Assembly (NCBI GenBank): GCA_963707125.1
Contig: CAVPOU010000018.1
Coordinates: forward strand, 1 to 64,000
DNA from: CAVPDE01 sp963707125
Lineage (GTDB): Bacteria; Desulfobacterota; DSM-4660; Desulfatiglandales; HGW-15
Direction: 5' to 3'
DNA length: 64,000 nucleotides
The notes under the pieces are model-generated. The model was not told the DNA's origin. It searched no databases and saw only the letters and a list, made by a program, of their open reading frames with translations. Made by a program: the position numbers and the translations under genes. Position 1 is the first letter of the stretch, and each line of letters begins with the position of its first letter. This document shows, piece after piece, positions 1 through 8,794 of this stretch.

Positions 1-63
1 CCGCCAAAATCTTTTTTCGGCAACATGTTCAAAGGCATGCTGGCGCATGATACGCCGCTCTCA

Positions 64-244
64 CTACTTCCCCAAAACCCCCTTGACCTGGCCGATCTTT
101 TCTTGAACTTTGCCGGCTATCTTTTCATCGATACCTTCAGCTTCCAACTCAGGATTATCACTGAGTTTCCCGGCGACCTCCTTGATCTTGCCCCTTGACT
201 TGGTGCAACTTGCCTTCTGCCTCGTCCCTTGTGCTTGATTTCAT
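64..244 (-). pseudogene. CsbD-family stress protein, frameshifted
   Basis: The CsbD family comprises small, very hydrophilic general-stress proteins of unknown biochemical role. Reading from ATG 244-242, preceded by an AGGAGG-type ribosome site, gives MKSSTRDEAEGKLHQVKG and then leaves frame. Dropping one base of the CCCC run at 191-194 restores the typical CsbD body (GKIKEVAGKLSDNPELEAEG, then IAGKVQEKIGQVKGVLGK) up to TAG at 64-66, about 59 residues. As written the product ends after about 28 residues. It lies just upstream of other small stress proteins. Whether the extra base is a mutation or a read error cannot be told from the sequence. Confidence 0.85.
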
Positions 245-303
245 GATATTCCTCCTGTTGGATTTCGGTTTGACTCTCAAGCGATAGAAGATCCGCGGGC
301 CTT

Positions 304-438
304 TCATCGAACCAACCCGAGAATGCCAAATACAATGAGATAGATGGCAACAATGTAATTCAAAAGTCTCGGGGCAACGAGGATCAAGATTCCCGCGATC
401 AGAGCAACCACGGGCTGTGGCGATATACTGATTTGCAT
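304..438 (-). CDS. DUF3096 small membrane protein
   Basis: This is a 44-residue protein starting MQISISPQPVVALIAGILIL, with a second hydrophobic stretch ending in GILGLVR. The pattern of two short helices around APRLLNYIVAIYL is that of DUF3096 proteins, whose function is unknown. The longer open frame to 630 is not coding; the ATG at 438-436 is chosen because AGGAGG sits 8-13 bases upstream. It lies between the CsbD gene and the IS element, in the same orientation as CsbD, in a neighbourhood of small stress-type membrane proteins. Confidence 0.8.
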   Translation of the reverse strand: MQISISPQPVVALIAGILILVAPRLLNYIVAIYLIVFGILGLVR

Positions 439-624
439 GTCACCTGGCCTCCTTTCTAAGCTCTGCAAGAGCCAAGATTTCCCCAATTCATGGGCTACGA
501 TCGGGGGTCTATATGTTTTATTAAACCTTGGGTAGGGGTGACGCCGGTCCTTACTCAGATCTTCTTTTGCCCCACCGTACAGATTGTGTTCAGCGCGTCT
601 AGCAGCAAAATCAGGATTCACTCG

Positions 625-2023
625 GATCACTCTTGTCCAAAAACGGATTTAGAAATTGATTGAAAATGTCCTCCTCATGGGAGATCGTTGTTGCGCCAAC
701 AACAACAAATCCCAAGGAAGCAGGAGGACAGGACCCATGGTACTTTGTGCAAGCCTATTCAGTCAACTGGTTGCTCTATTCAATAAAACACAGTTCTATC
801 ACCTGGTGAAGAAACACAGGGCAGAACGGTATTCTAAAGGATATAGCTCCTGGGACCATTTTGTAGCGATGCTGTTTTGTCAACTAGCCCAAGCCAAAAG
901 CCTGCGAGAGATCTGTGGGGGGCTGGCTTGCACCATGGGAAAGCTTCGACATCTGGGGATGAACGAGCCCCCAAAGAAATCCACCCTTTCCTATGCGAAT
1001 ACCCACAGACCCTGGCAGATGTTTCGCGATTTATTCTATGAGACCGTGAACGTGTGTAAGATGGCCGCACCCAAAAACCATAAATTCCGCTTCAGGAACA
1101 AACTGCTCTCCCTGGATGCGACCACCATCGCTCTGTGCTTGACTCTTTTCCCCTGGGCGGAGTTTCGCCGGACCAAAGGAGCCGTCAAACTCCATCTGCT
1201 TTTGGATCATGACGGATACTTTCCGGTCTATGCCTACATTGCCAACGGTAAGAAACACGATGTCACCATTGCCCGAAAGATCCCTCTGCCCCCTGGCTCG
1301 ATCATCACCATGGATCGGGGGTACAATGACTACAAGATATACGCCTCCTGGACGGAGGAGGGCATTTTCTTTGTCACTCGCATGAAGGACAACGCCGACT
1401 ACACGGTCCTAGAAGAAAAGCTCATCCCGATCACCGGCAATGTGCTTCGGGATCAACTGATCCAGTTCAACGGATTCTATGCTCAAAGAACTGTCCTCAT
1501 ATCCTGCGAAGAGTCGTCGTTTGGGACAGCGACAATGAGCGCGAAATCGTGTTGCTCACCAATCATCTCAAGTTCGGAGCCAATACCGTATCAGCCATCT
1601 ATAAGGACCGCTGGCAAATAGAGCACTTCTTCAAGGCTTTGAAACAGAATCTGAAGATCAAAACCTTCGTGGGCACCAGTGAAAACGCTCTTTACATTCA
1701 AATTTGGACAGCATTGATTGCCATGTTGCTGATCAAGTACCTTCAGTTCAAATCCAAGTTTGGGTGGTCCCTGTCTAATCTGGTCGCTTTCCTGCGCTGG
1801 AACCTCTTTACCTACAGGGATCTATGGGAATGGATTGACCATCCATTCGATGTATTGCCGTTACAGCCAAAGCCTGTCCAACACGTGTTATCGCTGCCTG
1901 GTCTTGGACAGCATCTTCTGAGAGGGACAACCTAAACCGTGAAGGGTCTTCTATGGACCCCTAACTTATTGAAAACTCAATGGCTCGGTACGAAACTCAG
2001 ATTTATTTTGGACAGCAGTGATC
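625..2023 (+). mobile_element. IS4-family insertion sequence
   Basis: An element of about 1.4 kb with one transposase and imperfect terminal inverted repeats. The left end (624-642) and the reverse complement of the right end (2006-2024) match at 16 of 19 positions, with a shared TGTCCAAAA core and a shared ATCACT outer part. No convincing target duplication is seen directly outside these ends, so the exact borders are uncertain by a few bases. The transposase carries a frameshift, so this copy is probably inactive unless the indel is a sequencing error. Confidence 0.75.
737..1935 (+). pseudogene. IS4-family transposase, frameshifted
   Basis: This is a DDE transposase of the IS4 family. The start is ATG 737 (MVLCASLFSQLVALF), with AGGAGG ten bases upstream. 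An aspartate lies in SLDATTIALCL, a second in TMDRGYNDY, and the IS4 signature Y-x2-R-x3-E-x6-K is complete in YKDRWQIEHFFKALK. The first two are in frame with the start, but the YREK block is in another frame. The shift is near 1485-1492 (CAAAGAACTG), where one missing base would restore KNCPHILRRVVVWD. IS4 elements normally have one uninterrupted gene and the local bases are not a classic slippery heptamer, so mutation or read error is likelier than programmed shifting. Confidence 0.85.
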
Positions 2024-2191
2024 ATCGGATAATGGATAACCCCATATGAGAACTCCTCTCACTGTCTGCATTTCCATCACCCCTCTGCAATTCAGGCATT
2101 TGAGGGAACCCCTGAAGTTACTGAACGCTTGATGATCCATGTTGATTTCTTGGCCGCACAAAGGCATGCTATTTTCATCGCTCTATCCTCC

Positions 2192-2665
2192 CTATCCCAC
2201 CCCCACGCTTCCATGTCCTCTTTCTCTGAACGCCAGCGCTCCTTGGACTGTCCTTTGAAGATCTTCCAATCTAAAGGGTTTGAATAGGACTGAGTCAACA
2301 GGCCCTCTTTCCACCTTCTTCCGAACCGTCTCTCTATCCGAACCCGTCACGTTTGAGGATACAGATTTTTCGTCTCTTTCGTGGTCTCTCCCATCCCACA
2401 CCTCTATTTCATAGGGCTCTTGGAGAAGGTTCATCGCCCCCCGAAGTACCCTAAAACGCTCCGAGTTCAGGTGGCTATTAAGGTTCTCCCGGGTATCCCA
2501 TTCTTCAAGAATACAGAGTTCATTTCCATCCTCCATACTCCGAGTAAAGTCGCAGCGCCGGCATCCCTTCTCTGTCCGTATGGAGCCGATCAGTAATGCG
2601 ATCGTCTGGGACAGCTCCTTGCGCTTCTCAGCAAGATCCTTCATTCGTATGATGGCCAGGATCAT
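2192..2665 (-). pseudogene. ABM-domain protein fused to a response-regulator remnant
   Basis: Residues 1-95 form an antibiotic-biosynthesis-monooxygenase (ABM) ferredoxin-like domain, almost the same as the protein at 12426-12749 (shared GCRRCDF, ELCILEEWDTRENLNSHL). The last 30 or so residues, with VLFKPFRLEDLQRTVQGAL, look like the final helix of a CheY-type receiver domain (conserved KPF motif), which has no place in an ABM protein. The simplest reading is that a deletion joined an ABM gene to the end of a response-regulator gene once downstream of it. The ABM part could still fold. The gene is inside the first copy of the 436-bp direct repeat. Confidence 0.65.
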
Positions 2666-2842
2666 GCAAATCGTATTTGCAAGTGGCCTGCCAACAACGG
2701 GAAAAAGGCAAGAGTTTAGAATTATCCTTTAATAACGAGGGATTAGATGGATAGGAGAGAAGCGTAGAGAAGGGTGAAACGATTGGATTGACCTCAATAT
2801 TTGGTGGAACCTCCACATATTGAGGGATCCTTTGAGGAAAGC
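2407..2842. repeat. 436-bp direct repeat, copy 1
   Basis: This stretch matches 12491-12926 over its full 436-base length in the same orientation, roughly nine bases in ten by eye, with substitutions but no obvious net length change. It contains most of an ABM gene, its upstream region and a conserved hairpin. The two copies bracket about 10 kb of small stress genes. Confidence 0.85.
2792..2825 (-). promoter_or_regulatory. Conserved hairpin between sigma-54 regulator and ABM gene
   Basis: CCTCAATAT (2792-2800) pairs with ATATTGAGG (2817-2825), and inside it GTGGA pairs with TCCAC, giving a long near-continuous stem. The outer nine-base stem is kept exactly in the second repeat copy at 12876-12909. 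It lies between a regulator stop and an ABM start on the minus strand. It has no T-run, so it may be a processing or binding site rather than a standard terminator. Confidence 0.45.
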
Positions 2843-2854
2843 CAGATCTTAATC

Positions 2855-2945
2855 CTACTCCTTGATCTCCGGCCGGAATCGACCCTTGCGGACCTCTTCC
2901 TCAAGGTTTCGATTGGTCGTTGCCACAATCCGCACGTCGACGGGG
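2855..2945 (-). pseudogene. Remnant of a sigma-54 activator with internal deletion
   Basis: On the minus strand this reads VDVRIVATTNRNLEEEVRKG, as in the AAA+ domain of the intact regulator at 12935-14913, then jumps directly to that protein's C-terminal end (RPEIKE and a stop; the intact copy ends RPETKEPD). The join keeps the reading frame and sits on shared CCGG/CCGGCC bases, as expected for a microhomology deletion that removed about 450 bases covering the rest of the AAA+ and the Fis-type helix-turn-helix. Upstream of 2945 the frame is lost, so no functional protein is made. Confidence 0.75.
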
Positions 2946-3222
2946 AAGAATTATGGTTCGGAGTTTCGAGTTCGCAGCATCTTTGATCCATTGTCCGGAA
3001 TTTTCTTCTATTCATTTTGGGACAGCGGGGCTCCAATTGTCGCTCTTTTAATACCCCATCCGCTTGCGGCGAGGGAAGTGGATTTAAAACATTTCTTTGT
3101 CAACTTCTTTGGATCCAATGCGTCTAATAGAATAAATGAGATGGATTCAGCGGACAAAAAAGGGACTTCTTTATCGGAATACGGGGAGCAAAAAAATATC
3201 CCCGAAAAGAAGGGGGAGACAA

Positions 3223-3459
3223 ATGAAAAAGTATCACTTGGTAATAGCGTTATTAATCATCCTTAGTGGGTGTGCTTTCGGGGTCTATGACGGTCGCAAT
3301 GGATTCCAAGGCGCAGTGATTGGGGTTCCCTATGCGTATGGACCTTATTATCACGATAGGCATTATTATGTAGATTCCTATGGATACGGCGACACGCATT
3401 ATCCGTCTTATCCAGGGCGTTATTCCCGGGGCTATGGCGGGCACAAATACTTTCGGTAA
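3223..3459 (+). CDS. Small tyrosine/glycine-rich lipoprotein
   Basis: This is a 78-residue predicted lipoprotein. MKKYHLVIALLIILSGC gives a short signal ending in an LSGC lipobox. The mature part is rich in Tyr, Gly, His and Asp (YGYGDTHYPSYPGRYSRG) with no recognised domain. The ATG at 3223 is chosen over upstream starts because AGGGGGAG lies just before it and the signal begins there. It is probably an outer-membrane or periplasmic structural protein. It stands alone between the regulator remnant and the Gln-rich exported protein downstream on the same strand. Confidence 0.7.
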   Translation: MKKYHLVIALLIILSGCAFGVYDGRNGFQGAVIGVPYAYGPYYHDRHYYVDSYGYGDTHYPSYPGRYSRGYGGHKYFR

Positions 3460-3843
3460 GGTACGGTCTTGCCTATCAATGGAAAAGACGCATCCCAAGA
3501 ACGAGCGATTACTGATCCAAGCCTATCGCGCATGAGAACGATGATCCGGCAGCGATAACCAAATGCAAGGAAAAGCTGAAGGTGGCCACTCCCGGGGTTT
3601 TTTCCAGATTTCCCTGTCTGGCGATCAGCTGCGTATCTTGGTGGAAAGCGGAGGGGTGGTCTTTCTGACGATCGATTAGCAACAAATTTTCAATCCGGCA
3701 ACATCTAGACGTCTTTTCCAAAAAAGTCTATGCTGCGGGGATGCAAGTTGAAGTTCTTGAAATTTTTCTTGACTCCCGTATCACAGATCAAAACCATTTT
3801 ACAAAAGCACCATTTTCACAAAGGTGGAGAAAGAGGGAACAAA

Positions 3844-4674
3844 ATGAAGAAGTTACTTTTTGGAACAATGCTTTTGGCGTTGGTAATTGCCGTTCCTATT
3901 CCAACGATGGCAGAAGTGAACATAAGTATTGGAATTCCTCTGCCGCCACTTATCACATTTACTGTGGCACCGGAGGTAATAGTGATGCCTGGAACATATG
4001 TCTACGTCATTCCTGATATAGATGTAGACATCTTTTTCTATAGTGGTTGGTGGTGGCGTCCATGGGAAGGGCGCTGGTATCGTTCACGTTATTATGATCG
4101 GGATTGGATTTATTATAATTATATCCCAGCTTTTTATTATGACATAGACTTCGGTTGGAGAGGCTACTACAGGGACCGTAATTGGCATGGGCATCGGTGG
4201 GAGTACCAACGGATTCCTTATCAACATCTTGAACAAAACTGGAGAGGCTGGGATAGTAATCGATATTGGGAAAGACAAAGAAGATGGGACGTCGAAAAAT
4301 ATCAACCCCCTTCACCACAACAGAGACAGGAATTGAGACGGCAAAGACAGTATGAATATGCACGGAGCCCTGAGGTCCGGAAACATGAACAATGGAAAAA
4401 GGAGCAGCAAAGACAATCTCAGGTCTCGCCACAAAAACAACAGCAGCAGAGACAACCGCAGGTTCAGCCGCCAAGACAACAGGAACAAAGACAACCCCAG
4501 GTTCAGAAACCTCAAGGTCAACCACAGAGACAACCTCAGGTTCAACAACCAAGACAACAACCTCAGGAGAGAGGTCAGCAGCCGCAAAAAAGAGAGCAAA
4601 GACCTCAGGCTCAGCAACCACCACACTCTAAGTCTCAAGAAAAACCTGAAGGGGGAGGAGAACATAAAAAGTAG
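3844..4674 (+). CDS. Exported aromatic-rich protein with Gln/Pro-rich tail
   Basis: This is a 276-residue protein of unknown function. It starts MKKLLFGTMLLALVIAVPIP, a signal peptide with likely cleavage after TMAE. Residues 20-60 are hydrophobic and beta-prone, residues 65-140 are packed with Trp, Tyr and Arg (WWWRPWEGRWYRSRYYDRDW), and residues 150-276 are low-complexity Gln, Pro and Arg in repeats such as RQPQVQ and QQPRQQ. Similar W/Y-rich exported proteins are common in Deltaproteobacteria without a known role. ATG 3844 follows a GGAG/AGAGGG region; earlier starts lack a signal. The long antisense frames here come from the repetitive tail. Confidence 0.75.
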   Translation: MKKLLFGTMLLALVIAVPIPTMAEVNISIGIPLPPLITFTVAPEVIVMPGTYVYVIPDIDVDIFFYSGWWWRPWEGRWYRSRYYDRDWIYYNYIPAFYYDIDFGWRGYYRDRNWHGHRWEYQRIPYQHLEQNWRGWDSNRYWERQRRWDVEKYQPPSPQQRQELRRQRQYEYARSPEVRKHEQWKKEQQRQSQVSPQKQQQQRQPQVQPPRQQEQRQPQVQKPQGQPQRQPQVQQPRQQPQERGQQPQKREQRPQAQQPPHSKSQEKPEGGGEHKK

Positions 4675-5219
4675 GATGACAAAAAGTTTAAAAAAGTTGT
4701 CCTCTTTAATATCTGTCGGTTAGAACAAGAAAACCATAATCGCCGACATCCAGGATTATTTTGGAATGAAGTGTAGTGGAAAGTGGAAGCCGGTTTTTTT
4801 GGGGCACGCGATGTGTTGTTGAATTCTATCGCGTTGGCACAAATGTACTGGATGAGCCTCGCCCAGTTTTTCCGGTACCCTTTTGATGATTCCACGCGCT
4901 GCACGATGCAGAGGAGTGAAAACTAATCCGTCCACGCTTGCCTTTTTTCGTTGACCCCGACCCCCGCAAATTCTTTCTGGGTTCTCGGGAATTTTCCCTA
5001 TAAGAACGAGGCATTCCCCTATTGACCGCTGAGATTCCTCTCATTACTTTTTGAAACAATAAGAGAAAGAGGGGCAAATCTTTCTCTTTCCTCCTAGAGC
5101 CCTCCTTAACCAAGAGGCTAAGGGGGGCATCTTTTTCCTTACGCCGGTTAAGTCTCTCAAGTTGACCATTGACGGCCATGTGGCATTGGGAACTTTCAAG
5201 TGAACCTGTTTTATCATAT
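4675..5219. other. Spacer with no supported gene
   Basis: This 545-base stretch shows no frame with convincing coding character on either strand. The part around 5090-5130 (CCTAGAGCCCTCCTTAACCAAGAGG) resembles the GC-rich palindromic repeats seen in later spacers but pairs poorly. Confidence 0.4.
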
Positions 5220-5459
5220 CCGATGAGTGAGCATCACCTGCTTGCCGCTTCCCGCTATATTGAACTGAACCCGGTACGCGCCGGGTTGGCAAAGGAGGCG
5301 TGGGCATATAAAGGGAGCAGTGCTGCGGCCCATATCGAGGGTCGTGGTGATAAGTTGGTGCGCGTTGGGCCTGTCGTACTCCGGCATGGCTGCGGGGATA
5401 GGCGATCACATCTGGACTTTACAAGAATTGCTTTGTTACAAATAATCAATATATTATAG
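5220..5459 (+). pseudogene. REP-associated (Y1/RAYT) transposase fragment
   Basis: The translated piece SEHHLLAASRYIELNPVRAG followed by LAKEAWAYKGSSAAAHIEGR is the C-terminal part of REP-associated tyrosine transposases (Y1_Tnp/TnpA_REP family), which act on palindromic REP sequences. The HUH motif and catalytic tyrosine region are missing, and the frame runs into unrelated sequence after about 5390, so this is a dead fragment. It may relate to the palindromic repeats scattered in the second half of the window, though none lies directly beside it. Confidence 0.7.
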
Positions 5460-5483
5460 GGTCATCAAACTTGCATAAAAACC

Positions 5484-6125
5484 ATGAAAACAGGCGGTTC
5501 GACTATGCGACAGATATGGGCTACGACTTGTCTTACGACATTCCTTCTGGTGGGTTTGGCGAACGCGGCTGACCAAGCTCAGAATGAGGAAGCTGCCAAG
5601 GGCAAGGCGGAGGTACTAGAGGAGAAGGCCTCGGCCGAGGGTAGTAAGATGCTACCCACTCCGGCCGAGATCATCACTAAGCCCCAAGCGCAGTCGGTCG
5701 ATCCGATCGGCGAAGAGCCCTTGGAGGATGCGATCACCTGTCTTGCCCGCACCATCTACTGGGAGGCCAATCGCAAGGATGATGCCGAGATGGAAGCCAT
5801 CGCCAATGTCGTTATGAACCGGCTCGGCCATAAAGGCTTCCCAAACACCATCTGTGGAGTTGTCAAGCAAGGCCACGAACAGGGCGCCTGCCAGTTCTCG
5901 TGGTGGTGCGATGGCCGTCCGGATGACGCAACGGAAGAAGAGCCGTACTCGCAGGCCAAGGAAATCGCCCGCAAGGCCCTCAACCGGCAACTCAAGGACC
6001 GAAGCGATGGAGCTTTGTATTTCCACCACCGGAAAGTAACCCCAAATTGGTCCAACGAATATATCAGGACGGTCGAGGTCGGCGAGCACGTCTTCTACAA
6101 GCCGGCTGGCGGCAAGGCCAAATAG
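5484..6125 (+). CDS. Exported cell-wall hydrolase, SleB/CwlJ type
   Basis: This is a 213-residue protein with a signal peptide (core ATTCLTTFLLVGLANA) and a charged linker to about residue 80, followed by a Hydrolase_2 (SleB/CwlJ) domain: CLARTIYWEANRKDDAEMEA, then ANVVMNRLGHKGFPNTICGV, then a tail with ALYFHH and WSNEYIRT. In this family the Glu of the WEA motif is thought to be catalytic in cutting peptidoglycan. Outside spore formers such enzymes remodel the wall. ATG 5484 and ATG 5505 are both possible starts, and neither has a strong ribosome site. It precedes a tiny membrane peptide and the EEP-PLD pair on the same strand. Confidence 0.85.
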   Translation: MKTGGSTMRQIWATTCLTTFLLVGLANAADQAQNEEAAKGKAEVLEEKASAEGSKMLPTPAEIITKPQAQSVDPIGEEPLEDAITCLARTIYWEANRKDDAEMEAIANVVMNRLGHKGFPNTICGVVKQGHEQGACQFSWWCDGRPDDATEEEPYSQAKEIARKALNRQLKDRSDGALYFHHRKVTPNWSNEYIRTVEVGEHVFYKPAGGKAK

Positions 6126-6242
6126 GCTCTGTCGGTGAGCATCGCCAAGACTTCGAAACTCTTTAAACGGCGGGTCTCTCAAGAGACGGCCGAACTGCCG
6201 ATGGGATTAGATCGGTAAGCTCCGCTTTAAGGAGGTGATCGT

Positions 6243-6314
6243 ATGTTGGGCTTGGGTTTAGCTGGGACGATTATAGTCATTATACTAATCGTGTGGCTTG
6301 TAAGGAGAGTTTGA
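6243..6314 (+). CDS. 23-residue single-helix membrane peptide
   Basis: The reading frame MLGLGLAGTIIVIILIVWLV plus RRV encodes one transmembrane helix with a positively charged end. It is preceded by TAAGGAGGTGATC (6228-6240), thirteen bases that fully complement the 3' end of 16S rRNA, two bases before the ATG. Such a complete match is rare and argues that the peptide is translated strongly. No family is recognised. It sits 46 bases upstream of the nuclease-like gene and resembles other tiny stress membrane proteins in the region. Confidence 0.6.
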   Translation: MLGLGLAGTIIVIILIVWLVRRV

Positions 6315-6359
6315 GGGTTTTTTCGCCGATCAAACAAGAGTGATTGTATCGTTTAATCT

Positions 6360-7175
6360 ATGAGCCACGGAACCAAACCTATTAGCTTTCACCTTGCCAC
6401 CTACAATGTCCATAAATGCCGGGGAATGGATGGCCGTACCAGGCCTTCCCGGATTGCCTCCGTGCTTAAGGGTCTCAAAGCAGACGTGGTGGCCTTACAA
6501 GAGGTTATAGGTGCAGGTCCCGGTAGAAGAGGACAAGAAGAGGAGATAGGAGCACAGCTGAATATGGTATCGGTGCTGGCCTCGGCTCGAATTTTACGCG
6601 GGCACCTATACGGCAATGGTTTGTTAAGTCGTTTTCCCATCCACCAGCATATCACTTATGATTTGTCCCAGCATGGATGTGAACCACGCTTGTGTCAGCG
6701 GGTAGATCTCTTGATGGGAAAGCGCCCGATTCATATTTACAATGTTCACCTTGGAACCTCGCGAGCCGAAAGGACCAAGCAGGCTGTGCAATTGATTCAC
6801 ATTCTGGAAGACCGCAAAGTGCATGGCCCCAAAATCGTAATGGGGGATTTCAATGAGTGGCACAGGGGGCCAGCCTCGAAGCTTCTATCAGAGCGGCTGG
6901 ACAGCTTGGATTTGGCTCCCTTTCTCCAATGGCGCCGGACTTACCCTGGGGTCTTTCCGGTTTTTCATTTGGACCGTATTTATTACAAGGGTTCGGTGGA
7001 AATTATCAAAGTGGAAGTCCCACGGAAATGGTTATGCCTGGTGGCTTCTGACCATGTTCCGATGGTTGCCGAAGTGCATATTTGGACCCAGGGTAAGGGG
7101 CCGTCGCAAGCAATTAAAAGCGTTCGTTACCTATCCGGATTGAATTTTTCAGATTTCTTGGGGAGATCCCAATGA
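6360..7175 (+). CDS. Endonuclease/exonuclease/phosphatase family protein (YbhP-like)
   Basis: This is a 271-residue EEP-superfamily phosphoesterase, a metal-dependent fold that includes DNase I and sphingomyelinases. It shows the family motifs in order: TYNVHKCRG near the N-terminus, LQEV (metal-binding Glu), IYNVHLG, GDFNEW, LDRIYY and the final SDHVPM. No signal peptide is seen. The gene overlaps the next one by four bases (ATGA), so the two are co-translated. An EEP gene followed by a cardiolipin-synthase-type gene matches the E. coli ybhP-clsB order, which suggests a role in phospholipid metabolism. The actual substrate is unknown. Confidence 0.85.
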   Translation: MSHGTKPISFHLATYNVHKCRGMDGRTRPSRIASVLKGLKADVVALQEVIGAGPGRRGQEEEIGAQLNMVSVLASARILRGHLYGNGLLSRFPIHQHITYDLSQHGCEPRLCQRVDLLMGKRPIHIYNVHLGTSRAERTKQAVQLIHILEDRKVHGPKIVMGDFNEWHRGPASKLLSERLDSLDLAPFLQWRRTYPGVFPVFHLDRIYYKGSVEIIKVEVPRKWLCLVASDHVPMVAEVHIWTQGKGPSQAIKSVRYLSGLNFSDFLGRSQ

Positions 7176-8659
7176 GGAGACGGAGCGGGGACCTGCGAAG
7201 TCAACTAAGTAATGAAGAGCTGTTTCGCGCAACGGGGGCGTCTCTGATACACGGGAATCATCTGTGTATTCTCTGGGATGCTCAGGGAAATTACCCCGCA
7301 TGGGAGGCGGCGATTGAAGGGGCCCGAAAGACGATTCACATGGAGATGTACGTTATCCATAACGATAAGACCGGGCGCCATTTCCGGGATCTCCTGGTGG
7401 CCAAAGCCCGGCAAGGGGTTAAAGTCCGAGTCATCTATGATTGGTTCGGCTCCCTCAGTCTTTTGGGACGGTGGATGTGGAAGCCCCTCCGAGAGGCAGG
7501 GGGGGAGGTTCGGGTTGCCAATCCGCCAGGAATGAGCAGTTTTTTTGGGTGGTTCAGTCGTGATCATCGGAAATTGATTACCATAGATCGTTCGCAAGCC
7601 TTTATATCTGGCCTTTGTATTGGAGATGCCTGGATTGGGAAGCCAGAGAAAAAAATTCCTCCCTGGCGCGACACGGGGGTGGAGATTTGCGGCCCGGCGG
7701 TAGCCGATGTCGAGGCTGCCTTCGCCGCCGCGTGGAAGTTAACGGGAGGATTGATTCCCCCTGAAGAACTTCCCCGCCGGGAGGACTTGCCGAAGGCAGG
7801 GTCCATATCTTTGCGCATTGTACCGGCTTCTCCGGAAACGACGGGAATATACCGTTTGGATTTGATGTTGGCGGCTACCGTGCGTCAGACGTTGTGGTTG
7901 ACCGATGCCTACTTCATTGCCACAAGCCCTTATATACAAGCCCTCCGGGCAGCGGCCCTGGATGGAGTGGACGTCCGTCTGTTGGTACCCCATGGAAGCG
8001 ACATCCAATGGGTTGCCAGCTTTTCGCGCACGATGTATCGATCGCTTCTGGAAGCGGGTGTTCGAGTCTTCGAGTGGAACGGATCGATGGTTCATGCCAA
8101 GACAGCGGTTGCGGATGGACGCTGGGCTCGGATCGGTTCCACAAACCTTAACATCTCCAGCTGGATTGGCAATTGGGAAATGGATGTCGTCATCGAAGAT
8201 GAAGGACTCGCCCATGAAATGAGTGAGATGTTTCTGGAGGATTTGGCCCAGGCTACCGAGATCGTCATCGGCAGACGCAACAAGGTTCGCCCCATCCAAC
8301 CTCTCTCGCGGAGGAAGAGATTGAGGGTAGCAAAAGGAAGCGGCAGGGGTGTGCTTTCGGGTATGGCCCGCGTCGGAAGTGCCCTGAATGCCGCAGTAAC
8401 AGGGAAAAGAATCCTGGGTCGGGCGGAGTCATCTTCCCTCCTGAAATTCGGTATGTTTATTTGCTTCCTTGCGTTTGTTGCCTTCTATTTTCCCAGGATT
8501 ATCTCCTATACCGTAGGCGGGTTACTGGGTTGGACCGGAGTTTTTATTCTGGTTAAAGCGATTCGGCTGCGTTATGGAAACCAAGATGAAGAGGCGGAGA
8601 ATATCGAGCCCAAGGAAAAAGCCTCTTCGGATAAAGCCGTTAACGGAAGGGGGATCTGA
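7172..8659 (+). CDS. Phospholipase D / cardiolipin synthase-like protein (ClsB-like)
   Basis: This 495-residue PLD-superfamily enzyme has two HxK(x)4D motifs, DHRKLITID around residue 133 and HAKTAVADGRWARIGSTN around residue 308, as needed for phosphatidyl transfer through a covalent phosphohistidine. Proteins of this type make cardiolipin. Unlike ClsA it lacks N-terminal membrane helices; instead residues 425-475 hold two hydrophobic stretches (FGMFICFLAFVAFYF and TVGGLLGWTGVFILV), followed by an acidic/basic tail. The gene starts within the stop of the EEP gene. Membrane-lipid remodelling fits the envelope-stress character of the neighbourhood. Confidence 0.85.
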   Translation: MRRRSGDLRSQLSNEELFRATGASLIHGNHLCILWDAQGNYPAWEAAIEGARKTIHMEMYVIHNDKTGRHFRDLLVAKARQGVKVRVIYDWFGSLSLLGRWMWKPLREAGGEVRVANPPGMSSFFGWFSRDHRKLITIDRSQAFISGLCIGDAWIGKPEKKIPPWRDTGVEICGPAVADVEAAFAAAWKLTGGLIPPEELPRREDLPKAGSISLRIVPASPETTGIYRLDLMLAATVRQTLWLTDAYFIATSPYIQALRAAALDGVDVRLLVPHGSDIQWVASFSRTMYRSLLEAGVRVFEWNGSMVHAKTAVADGRWARIGSTNLNISSWIGNWEMDVVIEDEGLAHEMSEMFLEDLAQATEIVIGRRNKVRPIQPLSRRKRLRVAKGSGRGVLSGMARVGSALNAAVTGKRILGRAESSSLLKFGMFICFLAFVAFYFPRIISYTVGGLLGWTGVFILVKAIRLRYGNQDEEAENIEPKEKASSDKAVNGRGI

Positions 8660-8794
8660 GAGTCCAAATAATCGATCCAGGACTTGGTGTAGGCGGGCTC
8701 GCTCTGGCGCTTCGGGGCGGTGGCCTGGGCTTGACATCCCAGAGATCAAGGTGCTTGAGGCCTATTCATGGGGCTTGATCGTCGTTTACCCGGG

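Noticed and set aside
1481..1500. Programmed -1 frameshift in the transposase
   Set aside because: IS4-family transposases are normally single frames, and the CAAAGAAC context is not a standard slippery heptamer with a downstream structure that I can see.
4007..4624. 205-codon Val/Ala-rich frame on the minus strand
   Set aside because: It is produced by the repetitive Gln/Pro codons of the exported protein on the plus strand.
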